Positions 34,631 to 42,965 of a stretch of DNA of 44,110 nucleotides are shown piece after piece (position 1 is the stretch's first letter; the number at the start of each line of letters is the position of its first letter). Made by a program: the position numbers and the translations under genes. The stretch is taken from the NCBI GenBank assembly GCA_900543795.1, contig UQSH01000011.1, positions 1 through 44,110 on the forward strand, given 5' to 3'. Under the pieces are notes generated by a model. It did not search any database and was not told the DNA's origin. It saw only the letters and a list, made by a program, of their open reading frames with translations. The stretch comes from an uncultured Oscillospiraceae bacterium. Lineage in GTDB: Bacteria; Bacillota; Clostridia; Oscillospirales; Acutalibacteraceae.

Positions 34631-36357
34631 AATTTTTTATAGCTCTTTTGATTATTCTGCTTATTGCAGCAGCGTTATTCGGCATTTGGTTTGCCGTTTA
34701 CAGAAGCAGGGGCAAATGCCCTATCTGCGCCTTGCAGAAAATTTCTAAGCCAACAAAGGTTACTATCAACACCGATTCCGAGGAGCCCTATTCAAACGGC
34801 GCAGCGCTTACTCCGCCTATGGGCTGGAGCAGCTGGAACACCTTTCGCCAGAACATCAGCGAGGAGCTTATTTTAAGCACCGCAGAGGCAATGAAAAAAA
34901 CAGGATTGCTTGAAGCGGGATATCAATATATAAATCTTGACGACTGCTGGCAGAGCTCTCTCAGAGATGCAAACGGCAGACTTCAAGGAGATTTGGAGAA
35001 ATTCCCAAACGGTATTCCTCGCCTTATTTCTCAGATAAATCAAATGGGAATGAAGGTTGGCCTTTACACCTCAAACGGAACGGCAACCTGCGAGGATCTG
35101 CCGGCAAGCCTTGGAAAAGAGGCGCTTGACGCACAAACCTTTGCCGAATGGGGATGTGAATTTTTCAAATATGATTTCTGCCACCACAAAATAATAAGCG
35201 GCGAGGCACCCATTATTGAAGCAATAGAAATAAGCGCTCCGGGCAGCAAGGCGGAGCTTACGCTTTATCCGGAGGATGCAGAGCTTTCGGGAAGAGCAAG
35301 AGTGCTTAACATTAAAAGGCTTCCGTCCGGCAAGGGCATTGGATTGCTTAATCACGGTGCAGGCTCCGCAACCTTCCGCCCCGTTGTTAATTTTGACGGA
35401 CAGTATGTTATTACATTACTTATATATAAGCAATTTGCACGCCGCAGAAAATATCTTCAGGTTATCGTAAACGGCGAAACACACGAGGTGTTTTTCCCAA
35501 CCTCAAACGGCTTCAGCGCAACAGGAAGAACCCAGCTTATAGTTAGGCTTAAAGGCGGAATTAATGAGATTGTTATAAAAAACCCGATTGCAACTAAGGC
35601 AGACAGCTCCTATATTCAATATCGCAGAATGGGCAAGGCTCTCAAGGACGCAACAAGAAGGGTTTCAATTGAAAAAGGAACAAGAGAAAAGCCGATTGTT
35701 TTCTCCCTTTGCGAATGGGGAACGGCGCACCCTTGGAATTGGGGTGCAAAGGCAGGCAATATGTGGAGAACAACCCACGATATAACTGCCAATTGGACCG
35801 TTATTAATTACATTTACGAGCGCACACTTAGGCTTTATAAGCACGCAGGACCGGGTGCATGGAACGATCCCGATATGCTTGAGGTTGGCAACGGAAAGCT
35901 GACAGATGATGAAAACAGAACTCATTTCAGTCTTTGGTGTATGCTTGCGGCTCCGCTTATTTTAGGAAATGATTTAAGGCTTATGCTCAGCTCAAACGGC
36001 GAAGCAAACCCCGATAATTCCGTGCTAAAAACAGTAACAAACAAAAGCCTTATACTTATTGACCAGGACCCTCTCGGCAAGCCTGCAAAGAGAATTACGA
36101 AAATGCACGGCATTGATATCATTGCCCGCCCGCTTGCAAACGGCGACATTGCTCTTTGCTTCTATAATTCAGGAGCGCATGTTAAAGGACTTTCCTTTGA
36201 TATAAACGAGCTTTCAACAGATGATTATCTCAATTTCAATGCACCTGCCGCCTCTTATCAGGTTCACGAGCTTTGGAGCGACGAAAGATTTGTCGCTAAA
36301 ACAATTTCCGTTTCACTCCAAAAGCACGCCTGCAAGGTGTTTAGAATCAGTATTTAA
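34627..36357 (+). CDS. Membrane-anchored GH27 alpha-galactosidase with inserted beta domain
   Basis: This 576-aa enzyme should release alpha-galactose. A transmembrane anchor (residues 3-25) is followed by CPIC and a linker. The GH27 barrel begins with LTPPMGWSSWNTF; the first strands include YINLDDCWQ. The nucleophile should be Asp183 in FFKYDFCHH and the acid/base Asp385 in RTTHDITANW. Residues about 200-335 form an insertion with a beta-sandwich, CBM-like look (LTLYPEDAELSGRARVLNIK, ending in GINEIVIKNP) between the nucleophile strand and the rest of the barrel. It ends with a C-terminal beta domain (VHELWSDERFV). Its start overlaps the preceding gene by four bases, so translation is coupled. 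Galactokinase at 1.2 kb could use the product. Confidence 0.88.
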   Translation: MKFFIALLIILLIAAALFGIWFAVYRSRGKCPICALQKISKPTKVTINTDSEEPYSNGAALTPPMGWSSWNTFRQNISEELILSTAEAMKKTGLLEAGYQYINLDDCWQSSLRDANGRLQGDLEKFPNGIPRLISQINQMGMKVGLYTSNGTATCEDLPASLGKEALDAQTFAEWGCEFFKYDFCHHKIISGEAPIIEAIEISAPGSKAELTLYPEDAELSGRARVLNIKRLPSGKGIGLLNHGAGSATFRPVVNFDGQYVITLLIYKQFARRRKYLQVIVNGETHEVFFPTSNGFSATGRTQLIVRLKGGINEIVIKNPIATKADSSYIQYRRMGKALKDATRRVSIEKGTREKPIVFSLCEWGTAHPWNWGAKAGNMWRTTHDITANWTVINYIYERTLRLYKHAGPGAWNDPDMLEVGNGKLTDDENRTHFSLWCMLAAPLILGNDLRLMLSSNGEANPDNSVLKTVTNKSLILIDQDPLGKPAKRITKMHGIDIIARPLANGDIALCFYNSGAHVKGLSFDINELSTDDYLNFNAPAASYQVHELWSDERFVAKTISVSLQKHACKVFRISI

Positions 36358-36370
36358 TTATAAAAAAACA

Positions 36371-36404
36371 AACCGCTTCGCAGATTTTCTGCGGAGCGGT
36401 TTTT
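36371..36404 (+). terminator. Intrinsic terminator of the Nudix-GH27 operon
   Basis: AACCGCTTCGCAG and CTGCGGAGCGGTT pair with one mismatch around ATTTT and are followed by TTTTCATTTT. Confidence 0.85.
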
Positions 36405-36438
36405 CATTTTGGTTTCTTCGCCATAGGCAATGAAGAGA

Positions 36439-36469
36439 AATCGCACAAGAGCAATCCTCCTGTGCGATT
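36439..36469 (-). terminator. Terminator of the htrA-type gene
   Basis: AATCGCACA and TGTGCGATT pair around a 13-base loop; on the minus strand TTTCTCTTC follows. It lies 18 bases after the protease stop and faces the terminator of the convergent operon. Confidence 0.65.
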
Positions 36470-36487
36470 CTTTGCTTTTTACGATTA

Positions 36488-37963
36488 TCAATTGTTGCCC
36501 TTTGATTCAATGAGCTTGCAGTCAACATCAAAGGTGTCTATCTGGTTGTTTTCAATTCGTGCGATTGTCAGCTTAATTGTGTCGCCCGGCTTGCAATTTG
36601 AAAGAATATTCGTCATAACATCCGTATCCGTCATTGTTTCGTCGTTTACGGCAACTATCATATCGTATTCACGAACATCCTTGTCTGCAAGGTCAGAGGT
36701 TGGGCTAACCTCATTAATAACCATTGTGCCTGCCGCATTTTCATATCCGAGCATTTCAAGTGCACCGATAATTGAATTTGAATTTGAATAATTTTGAATA
36801 TTTGTATAGGTTATTCCTATTTTAGCTCTGCCCTCAACATAGCCAACTCTAATAAGACTGTTTGCAGTTGCAATAGCAGTATTGCTCGGAACGGCAAAGC
36901 CGATGCCCTCATAATCTGTTGCGGCAATCTTTGATGAATTAACGCCGATAACCTGGCCCTGCATATTAAAGAGTGCGCCGCCGCTGTTTCCGGGATTGAT
37001 AGCCGCATCTGTTTGGATACATTCATTATCATATCCGATTGAAGATGAAACAGGTCTGTCAAGCGCAGAAACATAGCCGCTCGTTACACTGTTCATAAAT
37101 TCAAGGCCGCCCGGACAACCGATTGCAACAACCTGCTCGCCCAATACCGTTGAATCCGAATTTCCGAACTGTGCAACATTAAGCCCCGTTGCATCTATTG
37201 AAAGAACACCAATATCCGTTTGACTGTCATATCCAACCATAGCAGCGTCATATTCCGTTGAATCATTAAGCGTAACCTTAAAGCTTGAACCGTCGTTGAT
37301 AACATGTGCGCAGGTTAAAATATATGTTTTTCCGTTATCCTCAAGCATTATTACTCCCGAGCCCTCGCCTGATTTTTGAGGCGTTGCGCCCGACTGCGAA
37401 TTTGACGAGCCGTAGCCGTAGCTATAAAAATCGCTATATGATGAAGCCTCGCTGTAAACCGTTATTCCAACACAGGAATCAATACATTTTTCGGCAATAC
37501 CGGCAACGGTGTAGTTGCCCTGATTATCCGTTTTTGCAACATCGCCCTGCTGCTGCATTTCAACCTGCGCAGACTCAGACGAGGTTGTTGCTTCATTTGC
37601 TTCTGAATTTGTGTCGCCCTGCGAAACGGCATAAGCAATTCCGATAATGCCCACAATTACGCAAGCAATTATTATCGAAACAATTGCAATAACCGTTTTG
37701 TTTTTCTTCGGCTTAATCGGATTGCCGAATTCGTCAAGCTGAACTTTTTTTGCGCCTTTATGCTTTTTTTTCTCATTCCTTATCGGCTGAGGATCGCCCT
37801 CGCTTTGCGGAGGAGTGTAATAATTTGAAGCACCTTCATTATTCGAGCTTCTGTAAGAATAATGATATGTTGTGTTTTCCTCCTGCTGATTTGAAGAGGG
37901 ATTATATCCGTATCCGTTTTGCTCGTTATTGCCGTTTGAATAACCGTTGTTAAACTCGTCCAT
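36488..37963 (-). CDS. HtrA/DegP-like membrane-anchored serine protease
   Basis: This 491-aa protease starts with an Asn/Gly/Tyr-rich cytoplasmic tail (about 60 residues), a lysine-rich stretch and a transmembrane helix at residues 90-113, so the protease faces outside. The catalytic triad is His220 (ILTCAHVI), Asp250 (SQTDIGVLSID) and Ser327 (NPGNSGGALFN). A C-terminal PDZ domain (EVSPTSDLADKDVREYDMIV) follows. Such enzymes degrade or chaperone misfolded envelope proteins. It lies downstream of a two-component system and, before the MITE inserted, would have begun about 37 bases after the kinase stop. The start has AAGGAGG 11 bases upstream. I do not assign htrA or degP because paralogs cannot be told apart. 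Confidence 0.9.
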   Translation of the reverse strand: MDEFNNGYSNGNNEQNGYGYNPSSNQQEENTTYHYSYRSSNNEGASNYYTPPQSEGDPQPIRNEKKKHKGAKKVQLDEFGNPIKPKKNKTVIAIVSIIIACVIVGIIGIAYAVSQGDTNSEANEATTSSESAQVEMQQQGDVAKTDNQGNYTVAGIAEKCIDSCVGITVYSEASSYSDFYSYGYGSSNSQSGATPQKSGEGSGVIMLEDNGKTYILTCAHVINDGSSFKVTLNDSTEYDAAMVGYDSQTDIGVLSIDATGLNVAQFGNSDSTVLGEQVVAIGCPGGLEFMNSVTSGYVSALDRPVSSSIGYDNECIQTDAAINPGNSGGALFNMQGQVIGVNSSKIAATDYEGIGFAVPSNTAIATANSLIRVGYVEGRAKIGITYTNIQNYSNSNSIIGALEMLGYENAAGTMVINEVSPTSDLADKDVREYDMIVAVNDETMTDTDVMTNILSNCKPGDTIKLTIARIENNQIDTFDVDCKLIESKGNN

Positions 37964-38013
37964 AACAAATTTTGCCTCCTTAGCTTTTTATAGCTGTTTT
38001 ATTTTGATTTGCC

Positions 38014-38292
38014 TAGGGTAACAGTAATAAGCCGAACCCGTCAAAAATGCAGTATTAAAGCGATATTTGTCGCTTTCGCTGTTGCCTTGCGTCAGCAAGG
38101 CTGCCATCTCAAGATGCCAAATCTCATCTTTACTCCAAGCTTTTTTGATGCTTTGCAGTTTAGCGTGTGCAGATTTGGTCTTAATCAAGGCAAAAACGCA
38201 GTTAATCCTTTTGGATTAACGAGTATTTTAACGTAGAGTAAGGGCAATATCTGCCACGCTAAACCGTGGTTCGGATTATTACCGTTGCCCTA
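38014..38292. mobile_element. MITE of IS630/Tc1-mariner type with TA duplication
   Basis: Terminal inverted repeats begin GGGTAACAG at 38016 and, on the other strand, GGGCAACGG at 38290; over 24 bases including TA, 21 match. TA flanks both ends (38014-38015 and 38291-38292), the target duplication of IS630/Tc1-type elements. The interior holds hairpins at 38084-38101 (GCCTTGC/GCAAGGC), 38201-38220 (GTTAATCC/GGATTAAC) and 38254-38269. A 66-aa open frame (38188-37988, minus) crosses the left end, lacks a good ribosome site and is not believed as a gene. No transposase is present, so movement would need one supplied elsewhere. It accounts for the 315-base gap between protease and kinase. Confidence 0.85.
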
Positions 38293-39838
38293 AATAAACC
38301 GGACTGAATTGCTTTGGCAAAGTAAACGAAAATTCCGCAGTGTCCTCGCTTTCGCTCTTTGCGCACACTCTGCCTGCGTGCATTTCAACCATAAGCTTAA
38401 CAAGATAAAGTCCAAGCCCTGCTCCCTTTGAATCAAGGCTTCTGCTTTTATCAACCTTGTAAAATCTTTCAAAAACCCTTGAAAGCTCCTCTGCCTTAAT
38501 GCCCGTTCCGCTGTTTTTAATGCTCAATTCAACCTGCGTTCCGTTATCCGTCAGCCGAAGCTCAATATATCCGCCGTCATTAGTAAATTTAACTGCATTG
38601 TCAACAAGATTATATATACATTGATATATCATATCCTGATCGGCAACGATATATGTTGGATTAAAGGCGTCAAGCCCTCTGATTTCAATATGCTTGCTTT
38701 CAATTTTTTGCTCAAAGGTTAGCAGAATATGGATTATCTGGTCTGAAATATCATAATTTGACGGCTTCATTTCAAGGTCGCCGCTTTCAATTTTGCTCAT
38801 ATTGAGCATTGAAACAACAAGCCTTGAAAGTCGCTGAACCTCTGCACTGACTATTTTTAAATAATAATCCTGCTTTTCGCGCGGTATTGTTCCGTCAAGG
38901 ATACCGTCAATAAAGCCTGCAATAGAGGTCATCGGCGTTTTCAGCTCATGAGAAACATTTGAAACAAAGCTTCGCCGCGAGCCTTCAAGCACATCAAGTG
39001 CGTCTGCCATATCATTAAAGGCAATTCCTAAATCCGCAAGCTCGTCCTCTCCCTCAACCTTAACACGATATGAAAAATCTCCAATCGCAAACTGCTTTGC
39101 CGCTCTGCTCATCTGTTGAAGCGGAGTTACCATCTTCTTTGTTAGATAGTATATACAAACAAAAGCAAAAATAAGGCAGAAAAATGCAGAAAACAAAAAT
39201 ATTTTAAACACCGTTACAACAAGACTTTGCACACCCGTGCTTGAAAGCGCAAAAACCGTTCCTATTATTTTGCCCTCGGAATAAACAGCCCTTCCGGCAA
39301 CATAGCAATTTGTTCCGTTAACGGTTGTTTTTTCAACAATTTCTCCCTGCTGATAAACGGCAGAAAGAATATGACTGCCGATTGAAATATTATCGTGAAC
39401 ACGGCAAGCGGGAAAGCCTCCGAAAATGGGATTTGATCCCGCTTTTTCACGGCAAAGAATAACATTTCCCTCCGTGTCGCAAACAAAAACATCTGCATCA
39501 ATAGACTTTGAAACGGTTGCAAGAGTTTCACACAGAAGCTCCTTTTCCAGGCTGTATTTATAGTTCATATCCTGCGTTATCAGCGTTCCCTCTATTGTTT
39601 TTGTTATTGAGGAAACATTCTGTTGAAGCAAATCCGTTCGCTCCTTAACCGTGTAGTTATTAACAAGAAGCATCAGCGAAACGCCCAAAAAGACAAGCAG
39701 TGTTAAAAATATTCCTGCAAATGTTAGGAAATACTTTGTGAAAATATTAGGTTTTATATGTAAAAATTCAGCTGCTTTTTCTGCAAAGTTAATATTCAAG
39801 CTGAATTTTCCTTTGCTTTTATTCGCTTTTTCAGCCAT
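38279..39838 (-). CDS. Sensor histidine kinase with extracytoplasmic sensor
   Basis: This 519-aa kinase has transmembrane helices at about residues 34-60 and 206-232 flanking an outer sensor domain with several cysteines (Cys103, Cys120, Cys129, Cys145, Cys178). A HAMP domain (233-285), a HisKA domain with the phosphorylated His297 in FVSNVSHELKTP, and an ATPase domain (NLVDNAVKF, then GAGLGLYLVKLMVEMHAG) follow. It starts five bases after its response regulator stop. The last codons (LGQR, stop) are inside the end of the MITE; without the insertion the frame would read LGKSK then stop, so the element changed only the final residues. The signal sensed is unknown; the protease downstream suggests envelope stress. 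Confidence 0.92.
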   Translation of the reverse strand: MAEKANKSKGKFSLNINFAEKAAEFLHIKPNIFTKYFLTFAGIFLTLLVFLGVSLMLLVNNYTVKERTDLLQQNVSSITKTIEGTLITQDMNYKYSLEKELLCETLATVSKSIDADVFVCDTEGNVILCREKAGSNPIFGGFPACRVHDNISIGSHILSAVYQQGEIVEKTTVNGTNCYVAGRAVYSEGKIIGTVFALSSTGVQSLVVTVFKIFLFSAFFCLIFAFVCIYYLTKKMVTPLQQMSRAAKQFAIGDFSYRVKVEGEDELADLGIAFNDMADALDVLEGSRRSFVSNVSHELKTPMTSIAGFIDGILDGTIPREKQDYYLKIVSAEVQRLSRLVVSMLNMSKIESGDLEMKPSNYDISDQIIHILLTFEQKIESKHIEIRGLDAFNPTYIVADQDMIYQCIYNLVDNAVKFTNDGGYIELRLTDNGTQVELSIKNSGTGIKAEELSRVFERFYKVDKSRSLDSKGAGLGLYLVKLMVEMHAGRVCAKSESEDTAEFSFTLPKQFSPVYLGQR

Positions 39839-39843
39839 TTACA

Positions 39844-40539
39844 TTAATCCTTGGTTTCAAATTTGTAGCCAACGCCCCAAACAGTCTTTAACGACCATTT
39901 ATCGGAAACGCCTTCAAGCTTTTCACGAAGCCTTTTAACATGAACATCAACCGTTCTTGAATCTCCGTAATAATCAAATCCCCAAACCTCATCAAGAAGC
40001 TGGTCTCTTGTGTAAACCCTGTTTGGATTTGAAGCAAAATGATAAATAAGCTCAAGCTCCTTAGGCGGAGTGTCAACAACAACTCCGTTAACCTTCATCT
40101 CATAATTCTCGATATTAATTTCGAGCTTATCGTAAACAACAACCTTTTTAACTGCTCCCGAAGCTTCTCCATCGCCCTTTGTTCTGCGCAAAACGGCTTT
40201 AATCCTTGCCATAACCTCTTTTGCGTCAAACGGCTTTGTAACATAATCGTCTGCGCCGAGTTCAAGTCCAAGCACCTTATCAAAGGTTTCGCCCTTTGCC
40301 GTCAGCATAATAATAGGAGCAGACGAGTTTTTTCTGATTTCCCTGCAAACCTGCCAGCCGTCCATCTTAGGAAGCATTATATCAAGCAAAACAAGGTCCG
40401 GATTTTTGGCCGCAAATGTGTCAACGGCAGCCTGTCCGTCATTAGCGGTAAAAACAGTGTAGCCCTCATTTTCAAGATAAAGCTTTAAAAGCTCGCAGAT
40501 GTTGAGGTCATCGTCAACAACAAGTATTTTATTGCTCAT
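39844..40539 (-). CDS. OmpR-family response regulator
   Basis: This 231-aa protein has an N-terminal receiver domain with acidic DDD at residues 9-11, the phosphorylated Asp53 (LVLLDIMLPKMDG) and a conserved Lys in YVTKPF near residue 105, then a winged-helix DNA-binding domain (YTRDQLLDEVWGFDYYGDSR). It is the partner of the histidine kinase five bases downstream. The ATG at 40539 has AAGGGA upstream. The 220-base upstream region (40540-40759) is AT-rich with palindromes (for example TCCTGC and GCAGCAGGA) and may contain its promoter and an own-regulation site; I cannot place these reliably. Confidence 0.93.
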   Translation of the reverse strand: MSNKILVVDDDLNICELLKLYLENEGYTVFTANDGQAAVDTFAAKNPDLVLLDIMLPKMDGWQVCREIRKNSSAPIIMLTAKGETFDKVLGLELGADDYVTKPFDAKEVMARIKAVLRRTKGDGEASGAVKKVVVYDKLEINIENYEMKVNGVVVDTPPKELELIYHFASNPNRVYTRDQLLDEVWGFDYYGDSRTVDVHVKRLREKLEGVSDKWSLKTVWGVGYKFETKD

Positions 40540-40759
40540 ATCGGTTCCCTTAACCTTTCCGCCGCTGATAATTTATATGCGCTTATTCCTGCTGCGGCAA
40601 CGCAGGACGCCTTCGGCTTTCCTAATATATTTTATGCGGTAAAGCCGTTATTTTTTGATTTGAAACAAATATACCATTATTTTTTGTTCATAATTTTATC
40701 ATCAAATTAACATTTGATTAAGTTTGTTAAAAAATTTTAAATAAAATATTTTGCATTTT

Positions 40760-41992
40760 TTACCATTCCCGTCCGCGCTTTTCGGCACTTTCAACAAAAT
40801 CAATAAACTGCCTTGCACACCTTGGAGAGCGGCCGCCTTTTTTTGACGCCCATTGCTCTGCAACAAGGAAAAGACGGTTAAGGTCAACATTCAGCCCTCT
40901 GTCCTGCGCTATTTTTTCAACAATATCAAGATAATCCTTTTTGTTAGGATTAATAAAGGTTATTGAAAGGCCAAAGCGGTCAGACAGGCTCAGCTGCTCC
41001 TGCATAATGTCGTTTCTGTTTATATCGTTTTCTCTGTCTGAAAAGCTTTCCTTAATAAGATGGCGTCTGTTTGAGGTTGCATAAATAATTGTGTTGTGCT
41101 TTCTGCCGGAAAGACTGCCTTCAAGAGCGGCTTTCAGCTCGCCGAACGAATCATCATGCGAATCAAAGCACAAATCGTCAATGAAAATTATAAATTTCAT
41201 AGGGCTTTCGGCAAGCTGCTCTCGTATAAGCGTTAAATCGGGAATATCGCTTTTTGATATTTCAATCATACGAAGCCCCTGCGGCGCATACTCATTCAGC
41301 ACGGCGTGAACCGTCGAGCTTTTGCCGGTGCCTCTGTCGCCGTAAAGCAAAACATTGTTTGCAGGATAGCCGTTTACAAAGCTTTCCGTATTATCTATAA
41401 CCTGCCTGCGCTGAAGCTCGTAATTCTTCAAATCCGAAAGCAAAATCGGATCCGTGCCGGCAAGCGGATAAAGACTGTGATTTCTCCACGCAAATGCGTT
41501 GTATTTTGAAAACATTCCGTAACCGTTTAATTTATGGTAATTAATTAAAGCATCTGTTTGATTTTTCCAGTCGCTTTCAAGCGGAGCGTCTGCCGTTCCC
41601 GTTTCCCATTCGGGCAGAGTTTTTAAAACCTCTCTTAAATCCTTATCCTCAACGGAATTATAAATATCCTCTGCTTTAACGCCTGCTATGGCTTCAAGCT
41701 TTTCAAGGTCGCTTTTAACTCCGCTTAAAACAGCCTCGGGCAAATCACCTGCCGTTTCGCCTGCCGCCGCCTTTGTGAATGCATTATCGTCTTGAAGTAT
41801 AAGCTTTGATATATAATGCTTTAAGGATTTATGACGAGTTACCCTTCTGAAAAATTCACTTTGCTTTTCGAGCACGCTTTCATTTGAAACGCTGCTTAAT
41901 AAATCGAGAAGCGAAGATATAACCTCGTCCTTTTTTAAATCATAAACACACAGCGCTTCAATATAAAACCGCAATTCCTGCGCTCTGTTCAT
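40760..41992 (-). CDS. DUF815 AAA-type ATP-binding protein
   Basis: This 410-aa protein matches the DUF815 (PF05673) ATPases, whose role is not settled. The Walker A motif is GDRGTGKSSTV near residue 220 and Walker B is FIIFIDDLCFD near residue 268; a sensor-1-like stretch IIYATSNRRHL follows near residue 303. An all-helical N-terminal domain fills residues 1-160. I use the ATG at 41992 (MNRAQELRF): AGGAAG lies eight bases upstream, whereas an in-frame GTG nine bases earlier overlaps that site. It is a single gene on the minus strand between the two-component system and the divergent regulator. Confidence 0.85.
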   Translation of the reverse strand: MNRAQELRFYIEALCVYDLKKDEVISSLLDLLSSVSNESVLEKQSEFFRRVTRHKSLKHYISKLILQDDNAFTKAAAGETAGDLPEAVLSGVKSDLEKLEAIAGVKAEDIYNSVEDKDLREVLKTLPEWETGTADAPLESDWKNQTDALINYHKLNGYGMFSKYNAFAWRNHSLYPLAGTDPILLSDLKNYELQRRQVIDNTESFVNGYPANNVLLYGDRGTGKSSTVHAVLNEYAPQGLRMIEISKSDIPDLTLIREQLAESPMKFIIFIDDLCFDSHDDSFGELKAALEGSLSGRKHNTIIYATSNRRHLIKESFSDRENDINRNDIMQEQLSLSDRFGLSITFINPNKKDYLDIVEKIAQDRGLNVDLNRLFLVAEQWASKKGGRSPRCARQFIDFVESAEKRGREW

Positions 41993-42026
41993 TCTTTTCA
42001 CTTCCTAATGTATTTATTATATATTA

Positions 42027-42055
42027 ATTTTACTTTATTTGTTCACAATTTACAA
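42027..42055 (-). promoter_or_regulatory. Possible promoter of the DUF815 gene
   Basis: On the minus strand TTGTAA (42055-42050) and TAAAAT (42032-42027) are 17 bases apart, 34 bases upstream of the start codon. The AT-rich setting lowers confidence. Confidence 0.4.
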
Positions 42056-42115
42056 GTGATATGGCAATAATTGATTATTTTGAACAAATTATTGATTGAA
42101 AACAAAGCATTTTTG

Positions 42116-42133
42116 TTGTAAGATGTCTGACAA
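42116..42133. promoter_or_regulatory. Operator-like site 1 upstream of the regulator promoter
   Basis: TTGTAAGATGTCTGACAA has TTGT and ACAA ends facing each other. Its first 13 bases match the site in the ilvC promoter at 12 of 13 positions and the site inside the regulator promoter at 10 of 13. It lies just upstream of the regulator -35 box. Confidence 0.55.
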
Positions 42134-42137
42134 CATA

Positions 42138-42167
42138 TTGACTTTTTATTGTATGATGTGGTATTAT
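42138..42167 (+). promoter_or_regulatory. Promoter of the GntR regulator with embedded operator-like site 2
   Basis: TTGACT (42138-42143) and TATTAT (42162-42167) are 18 bases apart. TTGTATGATGTGG (42149-42161), a copy of the motif found at 42116 and 42875, occupies the spacer, so the regulator probably controls its own gene. Confidence 0.6.
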
Positions 42168-42189
42168 GTTAAGCGAAAGAGGTGTTGCT

Positions 42190-42852
42190 ATGGAAAAATC
42201 TGCAATGCTGGCAGACAGCACAGCGCAAAGAATACGAAAAATGATTGAAGACGAGGAGCGCTTTTCAGCGGGAGACAAGCTCCCCAACGAAAACGATTTG
42301 GCGTTTGAGCTTGGGGTTAGCCGCTCCACTCTGCGTGAGGCAATTAAAATATTAACAACAAGCGGTATGCTTGAAATCAGGCGAGGCAGGGGAACCTTTG
42401 TTACCACAAACACCGTTATCAGCTCGGGCGATTTGAGCGACATTGCCTCCGGGCTTGACGATTTATTTGAGATGCGCCTTATGTTCGAGCCCGACTGCGC
42501 CTATCTTGCGGCAGAGCGCGCAACAGACGAGGAAATAGAGGCAATTTGCTATTACGGCGAGGAAATTGAAAAAAAGATTTTAAGCGGTGAGGACCGAACC
42601 TTTGAGGAGCAGAAATTCCACGAGAGCATTGCAAACGCAACGCACAACTCATTCGTTAAGCAGTTTATGCCTGTTATTTTCAACGCAATTAAAAAGGGCG
42701 TTATCGTTTTAACGAAGGACAGCGATGTTAGCGACAATAATTTGAAGGACGACAGATTGATTATGGATTTCATCAAAAAAAGAAATCCCGAGGGTGCAAG
42801 AACGGCTATGCGGCTTCATATTCTGCACGCCATTGAAGCACTGAAAAAATAA
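42190..42852 (+). CDS. FadR/GntR-family (FCD) transcriptional regulator
   Basis: This 220-aa regulator has an N-terminal GntR winged helix (KLPNENDLAFELGVSRSTLR and GMLEIRRGRGTFV) and a C-terminal helical FCD ligand domain (DLFEMRLMFEPDCAYLAAER; EEQKFHESIANATHN). The conserved Asp/His of the FCD metal or ligand site may be Asp474-equivalent residues near DCAY and HESI; I cannot confirm them by alignment. The ATG at 42190 has AGAGGTG five bases upstream, while an earlier in-frame ATG at 42166 has no ribosome site. It precedes ilvC by 113 bases, and shared motifs suggest it regulates both. The ligand is unknown; a link to branched-chain amino acid or acetohydroxy acid metabolism is inference. 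Confidence 0.88.
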   Translation: MEKSAMLADSTAQRIRKMIEDEERFSAGDKLPNENDLAFELGVSRSTLREAIKILTTSGMLEIRRGRGTFVTTNTVISSGDLSDIASGLDDLFEMRLMFEPDCAYLAAERATDEEIEAICYYGEEIEKKILSGEDRTFEEQKFHESIANATHNSFVKQFMPVIFNAIKKGVIVLTKDSDVSDNNLKDDRLIMDFIKKRNPEGARTAMRLHILHAIEALKK

Positions 42853-42866
42853 ATTTAAATTTACTG

Positions 42867-42895
42867 TTGACATTAGACATCATACAAGCTATAAT
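42867..42895 (+). promoter_or_regulatory. Consensus ilvC promoter with operator-like site 3
   Basis: TTGACA (42867-42872) and TATAAT (42890-42895) are exactly 17 bases apart, a perfect sigma-70-type promoter. The spacer holds AGACATCATACAA (42875-42887), the inverse of the regulator-promoter motif. A protein bound here would block transcription. Confidence 0.85.
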
Positions 42896-42915
42896 ATGAA
42901 TTGTTAAAAACAGGT

Positions 42916-42936
42916 GTGAGTTATCATACAACTCAC
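42916..42936 (+). other. Hairpin in the ilvC leader
   Basis: GTGAGTT and AACTCAC pair around a seven-base loop, extended by GG/CC outside a bulge. It lies about 13 bases after the predicted transcript start. No T-run, T-box core or leucine/valine/isoleucine leader peptide is visible, so it is more likely a stability hairpin than an attenuator. Confidence 0.45.
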
Positions 42937-42965
42937 CCAAATATAAATTTACGGAGGAATTTATT

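Noticed and set aside
37988..38188. 66-codon open frame across the MITE, minus strand
   Set aside because: It crosses the inverted repeat into flanking DNA, has no clear ribosome site and is likely an accident of the element, although similar frames may be annotated in other copies.
42896..42965. T-box or amino-acid attenuator ahead of ilvC
   Set aside because: No T-box core, no leader peptide with branched-chain codons and no terminator in the leader.
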